DNA of 64,000 nt from Acidobacteriota bacterium (GCA_004299485.1 SCQP01000020.1:62001-126000); one strand, 5' to 3'. Positions 10,354 to 19,624 are shown, counted from the first letter of the stretch. Numbers and translations are program-made. The notes: a model not told the origin generated them from the letters alone.

Positions 10354-11913
10354 ATGGACCATTTTGATGTGATCGTAATCGGCAGCGGGGCGGGCGGCGG
10401 TGCGCTGACCTATCGGCTGGCTGCGAGCGGCAAGCGCATTTTGCTGCTGGAACGCGGCGGGTTTTTAAAGCGCGAAAAGGAGAACTGGGACGCCAAGGCC
10501 GTCTTCGTCGATGCTCGCTATCGCGCTTCGGAAGAGTGGCTCGACAAAGATGGCAATGTGTTTCACCCCGGCATTCAGTACTACGTTGGCGGCAACACCA
10601 AAGTTTACGGCGCCGCGCTGTTCCGCTTCCGGCCGCAGGACTTCGGCGAAGTGCGGCATCACGACGGGATTTCACCGGCCTGGCCGCTCGACTACGAGGA
10701 CTTTGAGCCGTATTACACCCGCGCCGAGCAGTTGTTCCATGTCCATGGGCAGCACGGCATTGACCCCATCGAAGGACGCGCGAGCGCGCCCTATCCGCAT
10801 CCGCCGGTCAAGCATGAGCCGCGCATTCAGAAACTATGCGATGACCTCACCCGCGCGGGTCTGCATCCGTTCCCGCTGCCGCTCGGCATTCTGCTCGATC
10901 AGGACGCCAGCGGCCAGCCAGTCTACAACAGTGCCTGCGTGCGCTGTCCCGCCTTCGACGGTTTTCCTTGCCTGGTCCGCGGCAAGGCCGATGCGGAAGT
11001 TTTATGCGTGGCGCCGGCGCTGGAGCACCCGAACGTAACGCTGCTGACGGGTGCGTATGTCGAGCGGCTGGAAACCAGCGCGGATGGGCACAGGGTCAGC
11101 AAGGTTGTGGTGCAGCGGGAAGGTGCGGTGGAGGAGTATTCGGCCGATATTGTGGTCGTTGCCTGTGGCGCGATCAACTCTGCCGCGCTGCTGTTGCGCT
11201 CGGCGAGCGACAAACATCCGCAAGGACTCGCCAACGGCTCCGGCGTGGTCGGCCGGCATTATATGCGGCACAACTGCGCTGCCTACATGGCGCTGTCGCA
11301 TGAGCCCAATCCGACCATTTTTCAAAAGACGCTTGGGATCAACGATTTTTATTTCCAGGCTGACGATTGGGACTATCCGCTGGGGCAAATTCAGATGCTG
11401 GGCAAGTCGGATGGTGAAATGCTGCGCGGCGAGGCGCCTTCGTGGGCCTTAGTGAAACCCGAGTTCACGCTCGACTATATGGCTGAGCACTCGATCGATT
11501 TCTGGCTGCAATCGGAAGATCTGCCGCGGCCGGAAAACTGCGTAACGCTGGAACGCAACGGCCAAATCCGCCTGACGGTACATGAAAACAATCTAGAAGC
11601 CCACAAGCGGCTGCGCGGCAAGCTGCACGAAAGTCTGCACAAGCTCGGTCTGCACGATCACCTCATGCCGCGCCGGCTCTATCTGGACAAGGAGATCCCT
11701 ATCGGGGGCACGGCGCATCAGGCGGGCACGGTACGCTTCGGCCGCGACCCCAAGACCTCGGCGCTCGATCTCAACTGCAAAGCGCATCAGCTGGATAATC
11801 TCTACGTCGTGGACGCCAGCTTCTTTGTCTCGATCGCCGCGGTGAATCCAGCTCTGACCATCGTCGCCAATGCTCTACGAGTGGGCGATCACCTGCTGGA
11901 GCGTCTGCAATAG
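10354..11913 (+). CDS. GMC-family FAD oxidoreductase
   Basis: The 519-residue flavoprotein begins DVIVIGSGAGGGALTYRLA, the FAD-binding dinucleotide fold of glucose-methanol-choline oxidoreductases, followed by LLLERGG, the GGNTKVYGAALFR segment, VVVACGAINSAALLLRSA and the C-terminal GTVRFG, YVVDASFFVS and NPALTIVANALR blocks with a His/Asn-type active-site end. It oxidises an alcohol or sugar; the substrate cannot be read from the sequence. There is no signal peptide, so it is probably cytoplasmic. A sugar transporter of the GRP/RhaT type follows at once, suggesting a sugar or polyol catabolic pair. The end of this gene (GAGCGTCT..TAGGGC) is part of the 228-bp unit duplicated downstream. The predicted leaderless promoter supports the ATG at 10354. 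Confidence 0.85.
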   Translation: MDHFDVIVIGSGAGGGALTYRLAASGKRILLLERGGFLKREKENWDAKAVFVDARYRASEEWLDKDGNVFHPGIQYYVGGNTKVYGAALFRFRPQDFGEVRHHDGISPAWPLDYEDFEPYYTRAEQLFHVHGQHGIDPIEGRASAPYPHPPVKHEPRIQKLCDDLTRAGLHPFPLPLGILLDQDASGQPVYNSACVRCPAFDGFPCLVRGKADAEVLCVAPALEHPNVTLLTGAYVERLETSADGHRVSKVVVQREGAVEEYSADIVVVACGAINSAALLLRSASDKHPQGLANGSGVVGRHYMRHNCAAYMALSHEPNPTIFQKTLGINDFYFQADDWDYPLGQIQMLGKSDGEMLRGEAPSWALVKPEFTLDYMAEHSIDFWLQSEDLPRPENCVTLERNGQIRLTVHENNLEAHKRLRGKLHESLHKLGLHDHLMPRRLYLDKEIPIGGTAHQAGTVRFGRDPKTSALDLNCKAHQLDNLYVVDASFFVSIAAVNPALTIVANALRVGDHLLERLQ

Positions 11914-11916
11914 GGC

Positions 11917-12141
11917 ATGTGGCAACCCACGACTTACGTGGTGGCCCTCGGCCTCATGCTGCTCAGCATGGTGGCCTGGGGGAGTTGGGATAACACCCAG
12001 AAGCTGGCACGGCATCGCTCGAACGCGGGCACCCAGCGCGGCTGCGCCGCGCGGCCCGCTCTTTCCGTCCGATGGACCGCTGCGCCGGGGACCCAATGCC
12101 CCGGCTCCGCTCGGAGCAGCAATCCGGAGCGTCTACACTAG
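11917..12141 (+). pseudogene. truncated transporter copy 1
   Basis: A 74-residue frame whose first about 31 residues equal the start of the GRP/RhaT-type transporter (first membrane helix) and whose remainder (RHRSNAGTQRG...) is unrelated, low-complexity sequence ending in TAG. The ATG follows the GMC stop by 3 bases. A single helix plus an arginine-rich tail cannot transport, so I treat it as a duplication relic, though it may be translated. Confidence 0.6.
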
Positions 12142-12144
12142 GGC

Positions 12145-12369
12145 GTGTGGCAGCCGACCACTTACGCGGCCGCCCTGGGCCTCATGCTCGTCAGCATGGT
12201 GGCCTGGGGGAGTTGGGATAACACCCAGAAGCTGGCGTGGCATCGCTTGAACGCGGGCGCCCAGCGCGGCTGCGCCGCGCGGCCCGCTCTTTCCGTCCGT
12301 TGGACCGCTGCGCCGGGGACCCAATGCCCCGGCTGCGCTCGGAGGAGCAATCCGGAGCGTCTACACTAG
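12145..12369 (+). pseudogene. truncated transporter copy 2
   Basis: Same structure and length as copy 1, with a GTG start, a handful of substitutions and the same TAG stop 3 bases before the intact gene. Both copies stay open, with the downstream gene in the same frame beyond the stop, so translation through the stop or re-initiation could couple them. Confidence 0.6.
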
Positions 12370-12372
12370 GGC

Positions 12373-13347
12373 GTGTGGCAGCCGACCACTTACGTTGCCG
12401 CCCTGGGCCTCATGCTCGTCAGCATGGTGGCGTGGGGGAGTTGGGATAACACCCAGAAGCTGGCGCGCTGGCGCTTTGAGCTTTTTTACTGGGACTACAC
12501 CTGGGGCATTGTTGTGGCCGCGGTTGTCTTCGGCCTTGCCTTGGGGAACCTGTCCTCGCTGGCGCAAGCCAGCCCGCGGGCGCTGGCGTGGGCGTTCGTG
12601 GGCGGCATCATCTGGAACCTGGGGAACCTGCTGCTGGTGGCCGCCATTTCCATCGCTGGGATGGCGCTGGCGTTTCCGGTCAGCTCCGGCTTGGGCTTGG
12701 TGATTGGCGGCGTCCTGAACTACCTGATCCGGCCGGCTGGTAGTCCGCTATGGCTTTTCGGCGGCATCGCGCTGGTTTGCGGCGCCATGGCCAGCGTGGC
12801 GCTCGCCTACCGCGGCCTGGAACATCTGCGCGGGCACGACCATGGAACCGGCAGCAAGGGAATGACGCTCAGCCTCGCGTGCGGCGTGGTGCTCGGTTTG
12901 TACTATCCATTTGCCGCAAAAGCCATGCAGGGGCCGGGGGCGCTGGGGCCGTATGCGGTCCTGTTCGTCTTCGTCCTGGGGGCGCTGGCCTCAAATTTCT
13001 TCTTCAACGGCTGGTTCATGCGGCGGCCCATCCACGGTGCGCCGGTCACCTGGGCGGACTACGCCCGTGGCGCGTGGCCGGCCCATGTTTGGGGCGTCAT
13101 TGGCGGGGTGGTCTGGGGGATCGGGACCATGGCCAGCTATATCGCCGCCTCGACGTCGTTTGTAGGTCCGGCGACTGCGTATGCCATGGGAGGCGGCAAC
13201 GCCCTGATTTCGGCGCTCTGGGGCGTGTTGATCTGGAAGGAGTTCCGGGGCGGCGACCGGCACGTCGGCCGCCTGCTTGCATTGATGTTCGTCCTCTTTA
13301 TACTTGGCTTAATGGCCATTGCCGTGGCACCCTTAAAGGGCATGTAG
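12373..13347 (+). CDS. GRP/RhaT-type sugar permease
   Basis: The 324-residue integral membrane protein has about ten hydrophobic helices arranged in two halves, beginning with ALGLMLVSMVAWGSWDNTQKL and including GLVIGGVLNYL and AYAMGGGNALISALWGVLIW, as in the glucose/ribose porter and L-rhamnose-H+ symporter branch of the drug/metabolite transporter superfamily. It would import a sugar across the inner membrane. The start is GTG at 12373 by comparison with the two upstream truncated copies; no good Shine-Dalgarno is visible, and it probably relies on translation from the preceding frames or the GMC gene. The GMC oxidoreductase upstream may act on the imported substrate. Confidence 0.8.
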   Translation: MWQPTTYVAALGLMLVSMVAWGSWDNTQKLARWRFELFYWDYTWGIVVAAVVFGLALGNLSSLAQASPRALAWAFVGGIIWNLGNLLLVAAISIAGMALAFPVSSGLGLVIGGVLNYLIRPAGSPLWLFGGIALVCGAMASVALAYRGLEHLRGHDHGTGSKGMTLSLACGVVLGLYYPFAAKAMQGPGALGPYAVLFVFVLGALASNFFFNGWFMRRPIHGAPVTWADYARGAWPAHVWGVIGGVVWGIGTMASYIAASTSFVGPATAYAMGGGNALISALWGVLIWKEFRGGDRHVGRLLALMFVLFILGLMAIAVAPLKGM

Positions 13348-13350
13348 TGC

Positions 13351-13356
13351 TAGGAT
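13351..13356 (+). promoter_or_regulatory. -10-like box for a leaderless DGQHR gene transcript
   Basis: TAGGAT, 6 bases before the ATG at 13363, directly after the transporter stop. There is no Shine-Dalgarno. The box suggests transcription separate from the transporter gene. Confidence 0.45.
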
Positions 13357-13362
13357 TAGCCC

Positions 13363-14514
13363 ATGTTTGCCACTCGAATTGAGCAAAAAGGAAGCGCCTT
13401 TTACTTCATCGCCTACCGCGCCGAAGACCTGCTGGCGCGGGTGCGTTTCAGCAGCCGCTTTTATGGCGAGCAAGGCGAAACGCTGGCTGCCGACGCCACA
13501 CCCGACGACACCGATGAGGTTGCGCGCTTCATCGCCGGGGTCGAGAAGAAGGACGAGTCGTTTCAACGTGAAATGAAGCGCACCAAGGTCAAGCAGATCA
13601 TCAACTTCTACGAGACCGCGGAGAGTCAGCCGCCGATTCCCGGCACGATTCTGCTGTTCACGAAAGAGAACCTGCGTTTCACGCCGCTCGGCCGGGGTAT
13701 CGAAAGCGCGGGCGAGCTGACCGAGCCGCACGAGAAGTTTCTGATCATTGATGGCCAGCATCGCCTGGCGGCGCTGCACTTCTACTGCAAACGCCATCCC
13801 CATGAGGCGGTCGGCCTGCGCGTGCCCTGCGTGATTTTCGATGGCCGCAGCGAGGATTTCGCGGTTGAAATGTTCGTGACCATCAACTCGACAGCGACGC
13901 GCATCAATAAGAGCCACATGGTGGATTTGTACGAGCGCGTCTCGTGGACCACGCACGAGCAGCGCTTTGCCGCGCACGTCGCCGAGCGGCTGTATTCGCA
14001 GCCCGACAGCCCGTTGCGCTATCGCATCAACCGGCTCGGCGGACGCAGCAAGCAGGTGAAATGGATTTTGCAGGCGGAGCTGTTTAACGAGCTGCACCGG
14101 TGGACGCGCGACGACGAATGGGATGTGACGGCGCGCAACGCCGCCGACCGCGCCTACGACCTGGTACGCGACTACCTGCAGGCGGCGCGCGCGGCCTGGG
14201 GCGATGCCTGGGGCAATGAGCGTTATGAGGTGACCAAGCCGGTCACGCTCAAGGCCATGCTGCGCGTCTGCAATGACCTGGCGATTGACGATCGCGTCGA
14301 GGGTCTAGGCGCGGGCGACCGTCTCGCCCGTTGGACGGCACGGCTGCGGCCCTGGAGTGATCTGGTCCGCGACTTCCGCAGCGAGGGCTTTTACGAGCGC
14401 TTTCCGGCGAAAGGCCAGCTCGAGCGCGTCAGCCGCGTGGAGCGCAAGCTCGCCGACACCATTGGGCTGGAATCGGCCTCTCGCCCTGCCAAGAAAGCGA
14501 CCGTTGGCCGTTAG
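13363..14514 (+). CDS. DGQHR-domain protein (DndB-related), orphan
   Basis: The 383-residue protein contains FLIIDGQHRLAALHFY (the DGQHR motif at about residues 130-134), then VPCVIFDG and FVTINSTATRINKSHMVDLY, the conserved core of the DGQHR family. In DNA phosphorothioation loci the related DndB protein regulates the dnd genes; other family members occur in restriction-like or unknown contexts. No dndA/C/D/E genes, restriction enzyme or methylase is nearby, so this is a solitary member. A small gene of this kind beside a transporter and a receptor kinase gives no functional clue. Its stop codon overlaps that of the convergent kinase gene (14511-14514). A DNA-linked role is inference from the family. 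Confidence 0.8.
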   Translation: MFATRIEQKGSAFYFIAYRAEDLLARVRFSSRFYGEQGETLAADATPDDTDEVARFIAGVEKKDESFQREMKRTKVKQIINFYETAESQPPIPGTILLFTKENLRFTPLGRGIESAGELTEPHEKFLIIDGQHRLAALHFYCKRHPHEAVGLRVPCVIFDGRSEDFAVEMFVTINSTATRINKSHMVDLYERVSWTTHEQRFAAHVAERLYSQPDSPLRYRINRLGGRSKQVKWILQAELFNELHRWTRDDEWDVTARNAADRAYDLVRDYLQAARAAWGDAWGNERYEVTKPVTLKAMLRVCNDLAIDDRVEGLGAGDRLARWTARLRPWSDLVRDFRSEGFYERFPAKGQLERVSRVERKLADTIGLESASRPAKKATVGR

Positions 14515-17081
14515 TGCAGGGTGCGCGGCCAGTCGCTGAGCACGCACAGGGATTGGTGATCGTCGGGATATGTGACGGCGAGGAAGCCCTGGCCGTCGGG
14601 CGCCGCGGCAATCGCTTCTGGAAAATTCGTTGCCACCACTTGGGGAGTACCCGGCACTGGGGCATCTCCGTTCACGGTTACGGGTATGGCCAGCAGTTGC
14701 CCAGTCTCATCGATCACGTCCAGCTCGCGCCCGCCCTTGACCCAGAAGAACCGTGAGGCGCCAGCGGTGGTGACTTGCCACACCGACCCCGAGCCTCCTC
14801 GAAACGGTACCAAGTAGACGTTTTCCGGTTGCCCCGGTGGACCCGCGAGATAACCTACCCAGCGGCTATCGGGCGACAGTTCCAGTTCGGCGATATTCAT
14901 TCCCGGTGTCGCGGCGATGGGACGCAGCGCACCGCCGGCGACGTTCAGCCCCGCCATCGAGTTGAGGCCGCGCTCGTTCACCAGCATGCACAATAGCTCT
15001 TTGCCATCGGCTGACCACCCTGCAGGTTCGAAAAATGTAGTTCCCGATGGCCCCGCGCCGATGCGCTGACGTGCTCCGCCGGTCGCGGCGATCCGCCATG
15101 CCGTGGCCCGATCCGAATAGGCGATCCAGCGTCCATCAGGCGACCAAACCGGAGAGGAGTGAATCAGTGGTCCTCCAAACGTCAGTCGTGTCGGCGTACC
15201 GCCCGTGCTGCTTTGCGTCCAGATATCCTGAATGCCGTTGTCGACGGCGAGCGCGAAGTGCGCACCATCGGGAGCTACCGAAGCCTGCACGGCTTCGCCG
15301 CTGTAGCCCGGCAGCAATGGCCCCAACACACCGCTGCGGTTGGTCCACGCCAAACGCTGCGGGCCCGCCGATCCGGAGGCGTACACCAATAGACCCGTGC
15401 GTGAAACCGAATAGCCCGGTCTCCAGCTCTCGACATCATCGTAAATCCCGGTCACGACCGGCCGCGGCGAGCCGCTGAGGGTTCCGCTCGCCTGGTCGAG
15501 CCGCGCGGCAAGCAGCGTTCCCCGATCTGAATACAGCAGAGCCCCGTCGGCATAAATGCCCGGGGTCTGTGAGGCGATCAGGGGCCGGTTCATGCTGCCG
15601 TCAAGCGAAGCCTCGTAAATCATGTCGCGCGTCGGGTCCGCATGGCTGACGGTCATGTACAGAAAATGCTTGCCGTCGGGTAAAAAGTAAGGAAAGCGGT
15701 GGGAATCAATATTGGCGGTACCCTTGAGCACCGGTTGTGGCGTGCCGCCGGAAGCACGAATCCGCATCAGACCACCGCTCGAATCCGGAGCATAGAGGAT
15801 AGTGCCATCCGCCGCCCAGGTCCCACCGCGAAATGTGCCTACGGGCGCCAGCTCGCGCGGCGCTCCGCCCGCTAGGTCGAGCACCATGAGTGCACCGGTG
15901 TCGACCACACCGACTTCGGTGGCGCTTTGCACAAACCCGATCTCGCGGCTGTCGGGCGACCAGAAGGGCAGGTCTGCGCCGACGGTGCCGGGCAACTCGC
16001 GCGCCACGGGACTATCGAGCGACCGCAACCAAAGGGAGGTGTGATTGCCGCTGCTGGCGAGAAACACGACTCGGCGCCCGTCCGGCGAAATTACAGGCGG
16101 ACCTGGATGTACGCCCTGAAATGCAAAATGCGTGCCGGGCGGTGGCGCGATCTCGGCGCTGATTTGTGCTGCCGGCGCAGCCGGACGCAGATGCCATGCA
16201 ACTGCTGCTGCCGCGATCACTGCGGCGGTGGTGATGGCCGGCCACAACCAGCGCCGCCTGGCCGCAACAGCCGCCGGCGCGGCGGCTTCGCCCGCCGCTG
16301 CCAGCATCAACCCCGCATCGTGGGCCGATTGCACCCGCACGTCCGGATTCCTCGCCAGGCACGCCTGCACCAGCCGGTGCAACGCCGGCGGCTGAATGGT
16401 GTGTGTCCCCTTGTAGGCGGCTTCGGCGGTCGTCATCTCGTAGAGTACGCAGCCAAAGGCATAGATATCGCTGCGCGCGTCGGCCTCACGCCCTTCCAGT
16501 TGCTCGGGCGCCATGTAAGGAACGGTGCCCATTACAACGCCGGCTTGCGTCATAGCCGAAAGCGTGGGCGCATCCGATGCGATTGCCGTCTGCGCGAACC
16601 CCGAGGTCACATTGGCTTTCGCCAGGCCGAAGTCGAGCAGCTTGGCGCCACCACGCGTGAGCATGACGTTGGCCGGTTTGAGGTCGCGATGGATAATCCC
16701 GGCGCGGTGCGCCCGCTCCAGCGCTGAGGCGATCTGCCCGCCAATGGCGATTACTTCGGTCAGCGGTAGTGCTCCGCGCCGCAGCCGCACCGCAAGCGTT
16801 TCACCCTCCAGGTACTCCATCACCAGAAATGCCATCGCGCCTTCCTGCCCCAGATCGTGCAGCACGCAGATGTTCGGATGCTGCAGCGCGGCAATCGCGC
16901 GCGCTTCTCGCTCGAAGCGTCCGCGCAGCTCGGGCGTGGCATCGAGTTTGGCAGACAAGACCTTAAGCGCGACCGTGCGGTCCAGGCGCGTGTCACGGGC
17001 ACGATACACCTCGCCCATGCCACCTGCGCCCAGCGCCGACTCTACCTCGTAAGGCCCCAGCCGCGTGCCCCGCTCGATCAT
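14511..17081 (-). CDS. transmembrane Ser/Thr protein kinase with C-terminal propeller repeats
   Basis: An 856-residue receptor-like kinase. The N-terminal PASTA-less Hanks-type domain has GAGGMGEVYRARD (glycine loop), VALKVL (Lys40), IIHRDLKPANVML (Asp133), DFGLAKA (Asp150) and MAPEQLEG. One membrane helix follows (WLWPAITTAAVIAAAAVAW, about 280-300). The outer part (about 310-856) has repeated PD40/TolB-like blades such as ISPDGRRVVFLAS, WSPDSREIGFV, FLPDGKHFLYM and WSPDGRWIAYSD, forming a beta-propeller likely on the periplasmic side. Such sensors are expanded in acidobacteria; the ligand is unknown. A paralogue of the same design lies at 22425-25097. The stop overlaps the stop of the convergent DGQHR gene. 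Confidence 0.9.
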   Translation of the reverse strand: MIERGTRLGPYEVESALGAGGMGEVYRARDTRLDRTVALKVLSAKLDATPELRGRFEREARAIAALQHPNICVLHDLGQEGAMAFLVMEYLEGETLAVRLRRGALPLTEVIAIGGQIASALERAHRAGIIHRDLKPANVMLTRGGAKLLDFGLAKANVTSGFAQTAIASDAPTLSAMTQAGVVMGTVPYMAPEQLEGREADARSDIYAFGCVLYEMTTAEAAYKGTHTIQPPALHRLVQACLARNPDVRVQSAHDAGLMLAAAGEAAAPAAVAARRRWLWPAITTAAVIAAAAVAWHLRPAAPAAQISAEIAPPPGTHFAFQGVHPGPPVISPDGRRVVFLASSGNHTSLWLRSLDSPVARELPGTVGADLPFWSPDSREIGFVQSATEVGVVDTGALMVLDLAGGAPRELAPVGTFRGGTWAADGTILYAPDSSGGLMRIRASGGTPQPVLKGTANIDSHRFPYFLPDGKHFLYMTVSHADPTRDMIYEASLDGSMNRPLIASQTPGIYADGALLYSDRGTLLAARLDQASGTLSGSPRPVVTGIYDDVESWRPGYSVSRTGLLVYASGSAGPQRLAWTNRSGVLGPLLPGYSGEAVQASVAPDGAHFALAVDNGIQDIWTQSSTGGTPTRLTFGGPLIHSSPVWSPDGRWIAYSDRATAWRIAATGGARQRIGAGPSGTTFFEPAGWSADGKELLCMLVNERGLNSMAGLNVAGGALRPIAATPGMNIAELELSPDSRWVGYLAGPPGQPENVYLVPFRGGSGSVWQVTTAGASRFFWVKGGRELDVIDETGQLLAIPVTVNGDAPVPGTPQVVATNFPEAIAAAPDGQGFLAVTYPDDHQSLCVLSDWPRTLH

Positions 17082-17120
17082 GCGGCAAGTATATACGTAC
17101 TATAGAAACAGGAGGCGGTC

Positions 17121-17981
17121 ATGAAGGTTCTGGTTACCGGCGCCACTGGGCAGATCGGGCGGGCACTGATTACGGAGTTGACCCAGCGCGGCATTCTGGT
17201 GCGGGCCTTCAGCCGCAAGCCGCCGGCGGCACATTCCTTGCCGGAAGGCTCCGAGTGGATGCAGGGGGATTTGCTCGATCCGGCCGCGCTCGAACGGGCG
17301 CTACAGGGCGTTCATAAGCTTTTTCTGTTGAATGCGGTGGTTCCCGACGAATTAACCCAGGCACTGATTGCCTACAATCTGGCGTGGCGGCTGGGCGTGG
17401 CGCAGATCGTCTATCTGTCGGTGTTCAAAGTCGATCAGTTCCGTGATGTGCCCCATTTCGCTTCCAAGCTGGCCGTCGAAGCGGCTCTGCGCGAGTTTGG
17501 AATGCCCTTCACCATCCTGCGGCCCGGCTACTTTTATCAGAATGACGCCCGGCTGAAAGATGCGCTGACCGGTGCCGGTATTTACCCGTCCCCTATCGGC
17601 CTCGGCGGCATGGCCGCGGTGGACGTTCGCGATATCGCGGAGGCAGCGGCAAGGATCATCACTGGAACCAGCCATGCCGGCAAGACCTACAGTCTGGTAG
17701 CCGACCAACTCACCGGTCCGGGCGTAGCCGAAATCTGGAGTCGCGTGCTGGGCAAGCCAGTGCAGTACGCCGGGCACGATTTCGACGTCTGGGAAAAGCA
17801 ACTGGCTGCGTTCGTTCCGGCGTGGTCGGCGTTTGACCTGCGGGTGATGTTTCAAGGCTACGCCGAACGTGGATTTACAGCTACCCCGACCGAGACAGCC
17901 GCATTTGCATCCCTGCTCGGTCGCGCCCCCCGCCGCTACGAAGCTTTTGCGCAAGAGACTGCGGTCGAATGGAAAGCCTGA
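17121..17981 (+). CDS. NmrA-like NAD(P)-binding protein
   Basis: The 286-residue product has the atypical SDR start KVLVTGATGQIGRALITEL (NAD(P)-binding GxxGxxG), FSRKPP for the cofactor phosphate, LDPAALERAL and YLSVFK, as in NmrA-like and quinone-oxidoreductase-like (QorB) members. These proteins sense the redox state of pyridine nucleotides or reduce small quinones. There is no signal peptide. AGGAGG is well placed (7 bases) before the ATG and a TACTAT box lies further upstream, so this gene has a normal leader, unlike many neighbours. It is divergent from the kinase gene and convergent with the P5C dehydrogenase gene. Substrate unknown. Confidence 0.8.
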   Translation: MKVLVTGATGQIGRALITELTQRGILVRAFSRKPPAAHSLPEGSEWMQGDLLDPAALERALQGVHKLFLLNAVVPDELTQALIAYNLAWRLGVAQIVYLSVFKVDQFRDVPHFASKLAVEAALREFGMPFTILRPGYFYQNDARLKDALTGAGIYPSPIGLGGMAAVDVRDIAEAAARIITGTSHAGKTYSLVADQLTGPGVAEIWSRVLGKPVQYAGHDFDVWEKQLAAFVPAWSAFDLRVMFQGYAERGFTATPTETAAFASLLGRAPRRYEAFAQETAVEWKA

Positions 17982-18031
17982 ATGCCGTGGTCCAGACATT
18001 CTGCGGGTTAAAGCGGCGCAGCGCCCAACTA

Positions 18032-19624
18032 CTATAGTTTGTGGGCGATGGATTTCGCCTGCGTGAACAGCAGCAGGTAATCGGGGCCGCCGGCCTTGCT
18101 GTCGGTGCCGGACATGTTGAAGCCGCCGAAGGGGTGCGCGCCCACCATGGCGCCGGTGCACTTGCGGTTGAAATAGAGATTGCCGACGTGGAACTCGGCG
18201 GCGGCCTTCTCCAGCTTTTTCGGGTCTTTGGTGAAGACGGCGCCGGTCAAGCCGTACTCGGTATTGTTGGCGATGGCCAGGCCGTCGTCGAAGCTCTTGC
18301 ACTTGATGACCGCGAGTACGGGCGCAAAGATCTCTTCCTGCGCCAGGCGCGCGTCGGGCGCAATGTCGGCGAAAACGGTCGGCTCGATGAAATAGCCGGG
18401 ACCATCGGTGCGCTTGCCGCCGGCGACCAGGCGGCCTTCTTTTTTCCCGATCTCGATATAGTTGAGCGTGCTTTTGAGCGAGCGTTCGTTGATCACCGGG
18501 CCCATATAGTTGGCGGCGTCGCCGGCGTCGCCGACTTTCATCTTTTTGGTGCGCTCGGCTAGCTTGTTGACGAACTGGTCGTAGATTTTTTCGTGCACAA
18601 TGGCGCGCGAGCAGGCAGAGCACTTCTGGCCCTGATAGCCGAACGCTGAGACGGCTACGGCTTCGACCGCGGCATTCACGTCGCTGTCATCGTCGACAAG
18701 AATCGAGTCTTTGCCACCCATCTCGAGAACTGTGCGCTTAATCCATTTTTGGCCGGGCTTGGTATTGGCGGCTTTGCGGTTGATCTCCAGGCCGACAGCT
18801 TTTGACCCGGTGAAAGAAATGAAGCGCACACGTGGATCGGTCACCAGGGCGTCGCCCACCGTGCCGCCACCACCGGTTAGGAAGTTGACCACACCGCCAG
18901 GCAGGCCGGCTTCGGCCAGCGCTTCGACCAGCTTGGCGGCAATCGTCGGCGAATCGCTTGACGGTTTCAGCACCACGGTGTTGCCGGCAACAATGGCCGC
19001 GGCGGTCATGCCGCAGGTGATGGCCATGGGGAAGTTCCAGGGCGGAATCACCGCGCCTACGCCCAGCGGAATGTATACCAGCTCGTCTTTTTCGCCGGGC
19101 AACTGATGAATTGATTGCGGCCCGAACAGCTTTAATGCCTGGCGGCCGTAGTACTCGAGGAAGTCGATGGATTCGCCCAGGTCGGCATCGGCTTCGGGGA
19201 AGGTTTTGCCCGTCTCCAGCGTCAGCCAGGCGGAGTAGTAGGGCTTGCGGCGGCGCATGATTTCGGCCGCCTTGAGCAGAATCTCGACGCGCTTCTCCGG
19301 TTTCGTCAGCCGCCAACACTCGAACGTCAGCGCGGCATTGGCGACCGCCTCGTGCGCGGCTTCGACCGTATTTTCCTGATGGACGCCCACGACTTCGCTG
19401 CTGCGCGAAGGGTTGTAGGAGTTGAACTTTTTGGCGCTCTTCACCCGCTTGTCACCGATGCGGTTGTCGTATTCGCGTCCCAGCTCGGCGCGCGCCTCGG
19501 CCAAGCCTTTTTCGTAGGCCTGGCGCACCTCCGGCTTGCTGAAGTCCGCGAACGGATCGTTGTGGAAGGGCGGAAGATGAGCGAGATCAATGGTGAGCGG
19601 AGCAGCAGTGTCAGCGGTAGCCAT
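18032..19624 (-). CDS. pruA: L-glutamate gamma-semialdehyde (1-pyrroline-5-carboxylate) dehydrogenase
   Basis: NAD-dependent oxidation of glutamate semialdehyde to glutamate, the second step of proline breakdown. The 530-residue length fits the monofunctional (RocA/PruA1) class. Landmarks: PLGVGAVIPPWNFPMAI, GNTVVLKPSSDSP, FTGSKAVGLEI, LEMGGKDSILVD (catalytic Glu) and FGYQGQKCSACSRAIV (catalytic Cys in QKCSA), then EEIFAPVLAVIK and the C-terminal GGFNMSGTDSKAGG. No proline dehydrogenase gene is in the window. The ATG at 19624 lies 6 bases after a perfect TATAAT, predicting a leaderless mRNA. A PIN/AbrB toxin-antitoxin pair lies upstream on the same strand. Confidence 0.93.
   Translation of the reverse strand: MATADTAAPLTIDLAHLPPFHNDPFADFSKPEVRQAYEKGLAEARAELGREYDNRIGDKRVKSAKKFNSYNPSRSSEVVGVHQENTVEAAHEAVANAALTFECWRLTKPEKRVEILLKAAEIMRRRKPYYSAWLTLETGKTFPEADADLGESIDFLEYYGRQALKLFGPQSIHQLPGEKDELVYIPLGVGAVIPPWNFPMAITCGMTAAAIVAGNTVVLKPSSDSPTIAAKLVEALAEAGLPGGVVNFLTGGGGTVGDALVTDPRVRFISFTGSKAVGLEINRKAANTKPGQKWIKRTVLEMGGKDSILVDDDSDVNAAVEAVAVSAFGYQGQKCSACSRAIVHEKIYDQFVNKLAERTKKMKVGDAGDAANYMGPVINERSLKSTLNYIEIGKKEGRLVAGGKRTDGPGYFIEPTVFADIAPDARLAQEEIFAPVLAVIKCKSFDDGLAIANNTEYGLTGAVFTKDPKKLEKAAAEFHVGNLYFNRKCTGAMVGAHPFGGFNMSGTDSKAGGPDYLLLFTQAKSIAHKL

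Larger units (their letters stand above)
11917..12475 (+). repeat. 228-bp tandem duplication of the transporter start
   Basis: Three head-to-tail copies with exact 228-bp period: 11917-12144, 12145-12372 and a partial third copy from 12373 to about 12475. Each begins with the first about 90 bp of the transporter gene (MWQPTTY..ALGLML.SMVAWG) and, in the two full copies, continues into about 120 bp of unrelated sequence, then ends with GAGCGTCT and TAGGGC, which resembles the end of the GMC gene. Copies are highly similar but not identical; copy 1 starts with ATG, copies 2 and 3 with GTG. Each full unit carries a small hairpin (GCCGGGG/CCCCGGC, first at 12084-12105). Confidence 0.9.

Noticed and set aside
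17352-18623. 423-codon minus-strand frame
   Set aside because: It covers the NmrA-like gene on the opposite strand and pruA in a wrong frame, and is arginine-rich, typical of shadow frames in GC-rich DNA.
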